Shown here: positions 35,292 through 37,688 of the stretch, piece by piece
How positions within the stretch are numbered: the first letter of the stretch is position 1
Layout of the letters: each line of letters starts with the position of its first letter
Assembly (NCBI RefSeq): GCF_016429195.1
Contig: NZ_JAELUF010000024.1
Span: forward strand, 1-37,688
DNA length: 37,688 bases
From: Brevundimonas sp. ASV9
Lineage (GTDB): Bacteria > Pseudomonadota > Alphaproteobacteria > Caulobacterales > Caulobacteraceae
Reading direction: 5' to 3'
Position numbers and translations under genes: made by a program
Notes under the pieces: model-generated
Database searches by the model: none
What the model was told of the DNA's origin: nothing
What the model saw: the letters and a program-made list of their open reading frames with translations, nothing else

Positions 35292-35422
35292 CTCGGCAAA
35301 GGTCAGGCGGACGTAGTCGGCGAAGCGGTGAGCAGTTCGTGTAATGCGTCATGATGAACGCAGGTCGCCGAACGAGTCACCACCTGTCGGCAATCTTTCC
35401 AGAACGGCCTAGGGACCGAAGG

Positions 35423-35776
35423 TCAGCCAGAATAGGGACTTTGGACCATCACCATCTTCCTGTCAGGGCGTGAGCAGGTGATCAGGACGCTGCCGTCGCT
35501 AGTGTTGAACCGGACCATCCGAACGTCATTCGTCTCGACAATGTTGATCGGCGCAACACCCAACTGCCCGGCGACGGTCTGGATCGACGCGATGCAGACC
35601 TGGAAGTCCATCGACTTCGTCGCGGTCGGCATCCCAGAAGAAGAGACGCTGTGAACGGTGTCGTCCACTTCAACTTCGGTCGTCGTTGTAGGCGTGGGCG
35701 TGGGAGAGCCCTCGCCGTCGCCGCATCCGACAAGTAAGAGAGCGGCGCCGGCCGCCGCGATCAACGCGCTCCGCAT
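35423..35776 (-). CDS. Small lipoprotein next to the Ltp-like gene
   Basis: The 117-residue protein has lipoprotein signal MRSALIAAAGAALLLVGC (Cys18), then a Pro/Thr linker (24-36). The core has DFQVCIASIQTVAGQLGVAPINIVE and RMVRFNTSDGSVLITCSRPD. Two cysteines in the core could pair. It begins one base after the stop of the Ltp-like gene, so the two lipoproteins are probably made together. I do not recognise a family; the arrangement suggests a partner of the Ltp-like protein. Confidence 0.6.
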   Translation of the reverse strand: MRSALIAAAGAALLLVGCGDGEGSPTPTPTTTTEVEVDDTVHSVSSSGMPTATKSMDFQVCIASIQTVAGQLGVAPINIVETNDVRMVRFNTSDGSVLITCSRPDRKMVMVQSPYSG

Positions 35777-35777
35777 G

Positions 35778-36233
35778 TCAGCACGCGCCAGCTTGCAGAG
35801 CACCATATTGCGCTTGGGCGGTCGTGTATTTGTCGCCGGTATCTGACGACAACTGCTCGACCAAGCCTGAACAAGAGAAGCCAGTCATGGAAAGATACTG
35901 CCGGCCCGATTTCGCGGCGTTCTCGTTCCAGTTAATGTCCATACTGTCCACGGCGGCGGTGGCGTCCGCCACGCTATAACCGTCACCGTATTCAGACGAC
36001 AGTTGAGTGATCAGGCCGTCTCGCGAGAACCCTGAAATGCTGAGGTAATTCCGGGCCGATCGGACGGCATTCTTCTGAGGCCCAGTCAGGCTCGAAGCCT
36101 CTTCTGCCCCAACAGGTGTTGAGGCCGCCGTAACGTCCGACGAAGTCGGTGACGCGGGCGCGCTGCCGCCATCACCACAACCCGCGAGACATAGGACCGC
36201 GCCGGCGGCCAGAACCAATTTCAGATTACGCAT
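35778..36233 (-). CDS. Ltp-like lipoprotein with two repeats (possible superinfection exclusion)
   Basis: The 151-residue protein has lipobox CLAGC with Cys19, a Ser/Thr/Ala linker, and two tandem repeats at about 52-97 and 104-146. The repeats read KNAVRSARNYLSISGFSRDG with LITQLSS, and NAAKSGRQYLSMTGFSCSG with LVEQLSS. This matches the pattern of the Ltp family (PF07553 type), whose founding member is a temperate-phage lipoprotein that blocks entry of related phage DNA. Here the second repeat carries Cys121 and the C-terminus Cys151, allowing a disulfide. A strong GGAGGGG lies before ATG 36233. Longer starts to 36350 are rejected because they lack a signal. Function is inference. Confidence 0.65.
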   Translation of the reverse strand: MRNLKLVLAAGAVLCLAGCGDGGSAPASPTSSDVTAASTPVGAEEASSLTGPQKNAVRSARNYLSISGFSRDGLITQLSSEYGDGYSVADATAAVDSMDINWNENAAKSGRQYLSMTGFSCSGLVEQLSSDTGDKYTTAQAQYGALQAGAC

Positions 36234-36287
36234 AGACACCCCTCCAGAAGCGACATCCGTCATCGCTACTCTGGGCTGCAAGGTCAA

Positions 36288-36300
36288 CCCATCGTGGGTT
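36288..36300 (+). repeat. Copy 2 of a shared 13-mer, inside a dyad
   Basis: CCCATCGTGGGTT; together with the preceding AA it forms the dyad AACCCA-TCG-TGGGTT at 36286-36300, 55 bases upstream of the Ltp-like gene. Confidence 0.4.
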
Positions 36301-36349
36301 ACGAAGTGGGGGCAGGGGTGTTTGTTAGCGAGGCATGCCCTGCTGAGCA

Positions 36350-36706
36350 TCAGTTGCTTGGCATCGCGTCCGGTGCCTGCTCCGGCGGCTCTGTGCTGAC
36401 CAGCGGCTCATCACCCAACACAAGAGCGCGGGCCGACCGTAACTGCGCTTCGGTAAACATGCCGGCGAACTCGGCTGGCAGGTAACGATCCCATCGCACG
36501 ATGTCGAAGGCCCCCATTGGGCAGATGGACTCGACCCATTCCAGCAATGGTCGATCCGCAAGGACGAAAACCGCACCGTGGGCGCCGTCGCAATCTAAAT
36601 CAGCGATAAGCGCAGCGATCCGCTGCCTCCGCTGCGCAGTCTCGTCGACGGTGGTGCCCGACTGCTGGCCGGCGAACACGGCCAACGCGGCAGCGAAAGC
36701 GATCAT
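36350..36706 (-). CDS. Secreted hypothetical protein upstream of the Ltp-like gene
   Basis: The 118-residue protein starts MIAFAAALAVFAGQQSG, a short signal. The mature part contains RRQRIAALIADLDCDGAHGAVFVLADRPLLEWV and AEFAGMFTEAQLRSARALVLG, with a charged acidic/Pro end. GGGGAAGAG lies before the ATG at 36706; a start at 36757 lacks a signal. I do not recognise it. It sits first in the run of exported proteins after the phage-like gene. Confidence 0.55.
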   Translation of the reverse strand: MIAFAAALAVFAGQQSGTTVDETAQRRQRIAALIADLDCDGAHGAVFVLADRPLLEWVESICPMGAFDIVRWDRYLPAEFAGMFTEAQLRSARALVLGDEPLVSTEPPEQAPDAMPSN

Positions 36707-36812
36707 GTCTCTTCCCCGGTTCGACTCCACCGTGCGACTAAGCGATGAACTGGTCAACCAATGCGTGCGGGGCGCATTACAAAGTGGGCCGGACTGCTAC
36801 CTTCGGCAGGGC

Positions 36813-37688
36813 TTATCCAGCCCCGCCAAGCGCCGTCGGCATTTCGGGAGCCCGTGTCGGTGCATTCTCACCTTCAGCCCAGAACTGACCTTGTCCGCGG
36901 TCACGTTCCAAACGCTTGCGGCTGCGGGCGAAGTCTTCCTCTGCCTCCGGATCGACGATCCGTTGCAGGTTGTCGAGCACGAGGCGGCTGTAGGCGGTGC
37001 GCAGAAACCAGATATTGCCGCCTGGCGTGTAACGGCGTGCGAAGTCCACGGCATCCCGCCCGATGCGCGCGCCCTCGACGGCCTCGCCCAATCCTTCCCC
37101 TTCTCGCAGACCGTCGGCGATTTCGACGGCGTTGCCGCCGGTCAGGCCCCAAGCATCGCCGACGGCGCCACCTACCGGGCCGAACGCTGCGACCTGCGTT
37201 GCGCTTTTCCCGTTGCGAGCCTCGGTCGCATAAAAGAAGTCGCCCAGGATGCCCAAGCCGCCGCCCTGCATGGCCGCCGCCATCCAGAACCGCGGATCGT
37301 CCATTGGTCGCGGATCTTTGCCCGAGGCAAGCTCACGCATCTGGATTGCGACCGCGCCGCCCAGCGTGAGGAAGAAGAGAATGCCCGCAGCACCGCCAGC
37401 TCCAGCGACGAAGGGCGCCTGACCTTTGGCTTGCCCTCGCAACATCAGCTCTTCGCCCAGCATGTGCGTCGCCGTCAGGCTGAAGGATCGGAACATGGCC
37501 CAGGATCGACGCGCTTCGCCGGCCACCGTGCCGGGGCGCGTCTCGCCCAGCAGTTTTGCACGGGTCCAGAGGGTCGTCTGCGGAACCGCAATGCGCGTCT
37601 CCATGTCGATGGCCTCGGCGAGCCGAAGTCCCAGCGTCTGGTCTTCAACGTCGGTCGGGCGCAGGAACTTGGCCCCGTCCGCAGGCTC
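36813..37688 (-). CDS. C-terminal part of a probable large phage virion protein, open at right edge
   Basis: The frame is open to position 37688; an internal ATG at 37604 is unlikely to be the true start because the same reading continues upstream (…FLRPTDVEDQTLGLRLAEAID). The visible 291 residues include GGAAGILFFLTLGGAVAIQM, DPRPMDDPRFWMAAAMQGGG, LGILGDFFYATEARNGKSAT, FGPVGGAVGDAWGLTGGN and NIWFLRTAYSRLVLDNLQ, ending with GRG/Gln and RAPEMPTALGG. This ordered pattern recalls large internal or ejection-type virion proteins of alphaproteobacterial phages. The match is from memory, not a search, and the full protein would be much longer. Confidence 0.5.
   Translation of the reverse strand, partial: EPADGAKFLRPTDVEDQTLGLRLAEAIDMETRIAVPQTTLWTRAKLLGETRPGTVAGEARRSWAMFRSFSLTATHMLGEELMLRGQAKGQAPFVAGAGGAAGILFFLTLGGAVAIQMRELASGKDPRPMDDPRFWMAAAMQGGGLGILGDFFYATEARNGKSATQVAAFGPVGGAVGDAWGLTGGNAVEIADGLREGEGLGEAVEGARIGRDAVDFARRYTPGGNIWFLRTAYSRLVLDNLQRIVDPEAEEDFARSRKRLERDRGQGQFWAEGENAPTRAPEMPTALGGAG

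Larger units (their letters stand above)
32947..37688. mobile_element. Probable prophage end or phage-derived island
   Basis: All supported genes from 33028 on are on the minus strand, most are small, and most encode exported or membrane proteins; the rightmost resembles a large phage virion protein. The block begins directly after a complete tRNA-Pro gene. No integrase, att repeat or other end is in the window, so the call rests on gene content and position. The alternative is an ordinary accessory region. Confidence 0.45.

Noticed and set aside
36761..37369. 202-residue plus-strand ORF in the island
   Set aside because: It is antisense to the phage-like protein and consists of Arg/Pro/Ser-rich filler sequence.

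Overview
The window is a GC-rich chromosomal segment from an alphaproteobacterium, most likely a Caulobacterales member close to Brevundimonas or Caulobacter. This is inferred from protein style and gene order: a C4-pathway hemA of about 408 residues, the plsX-fabH-ihfA-merR block, rplM-rpsI near a short-type argC, a tandem cold-shock-domain protein, and a ribosome-adjacent rib/nus/thi block. No database search was possible.

Layout. Positions 1-1662 (minus) carry the 3'-truncated N-end-rule transferase gene bpt and the flagellar stator gene motB. A hydroxyisobutyrate-dehydrogenase-like gene follows (plus), then a GNAT gene coupled to hemB (minus), an exported methyltransferase-like lipoprotein, and hemA with a small partner gene. 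From 6691 to 12833 runs a compact chain: glyA, nrdR, a reductase-only ribD, ribE, ribBA, ribH, nusB, thiL. Most junctions from nrdR onward overlap by 1-4 bases. A 16-base palindrome resembling an NrdR box lies upstream of glyA. A Tat-like secreted protein, the proton-pumping pyrophosphatase hppA, bamE and a cytochrome bc1 assembly chaperone follow. The next block joins YceD, PlsX, FabH, IHF-alpha and a MerR regulator, and ends at tRNA-Pro(GGG).

From 20499 to 32824 there are two coupled small membrane-protein genes, heme A synthase (ctaA) convergent with a PhoX-family phosphatase, rplM-rpsI with a strong terminator, an unusual small gene, argC, a secreted MsrB, a PHA synthase with a coupled membrane-protein gene, a lipoprotein, recJ, tRNA-Glu(TTC), the double cold-shock-domain gene and a DUF192 lipoprotein. 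Heme supply is a recurring theme (hemA, hemB, ctaA, bc1 chaperone), as is flavin synthesis.

After tRNA-Pro(TGG), at 32870-32946, the character changes. From 33028 to the right edge every gene is on the minus strand, most are small, and most encode secreted, lipid-anchored or membrane proteins. The rightmost gene, open at the edge, looks like the C-terminal part of a large phage virion protein. I read this as one end of a prophage or phage-derived island beside a tRNA gene, with a cargo cassette downstream of the late genes. The cassette includes a lipoprotein with two repeats resembling Ltp-type superinfection-exclusion proteins and an LprI-type protein. This is the most novel part of the window, and its function is inference.
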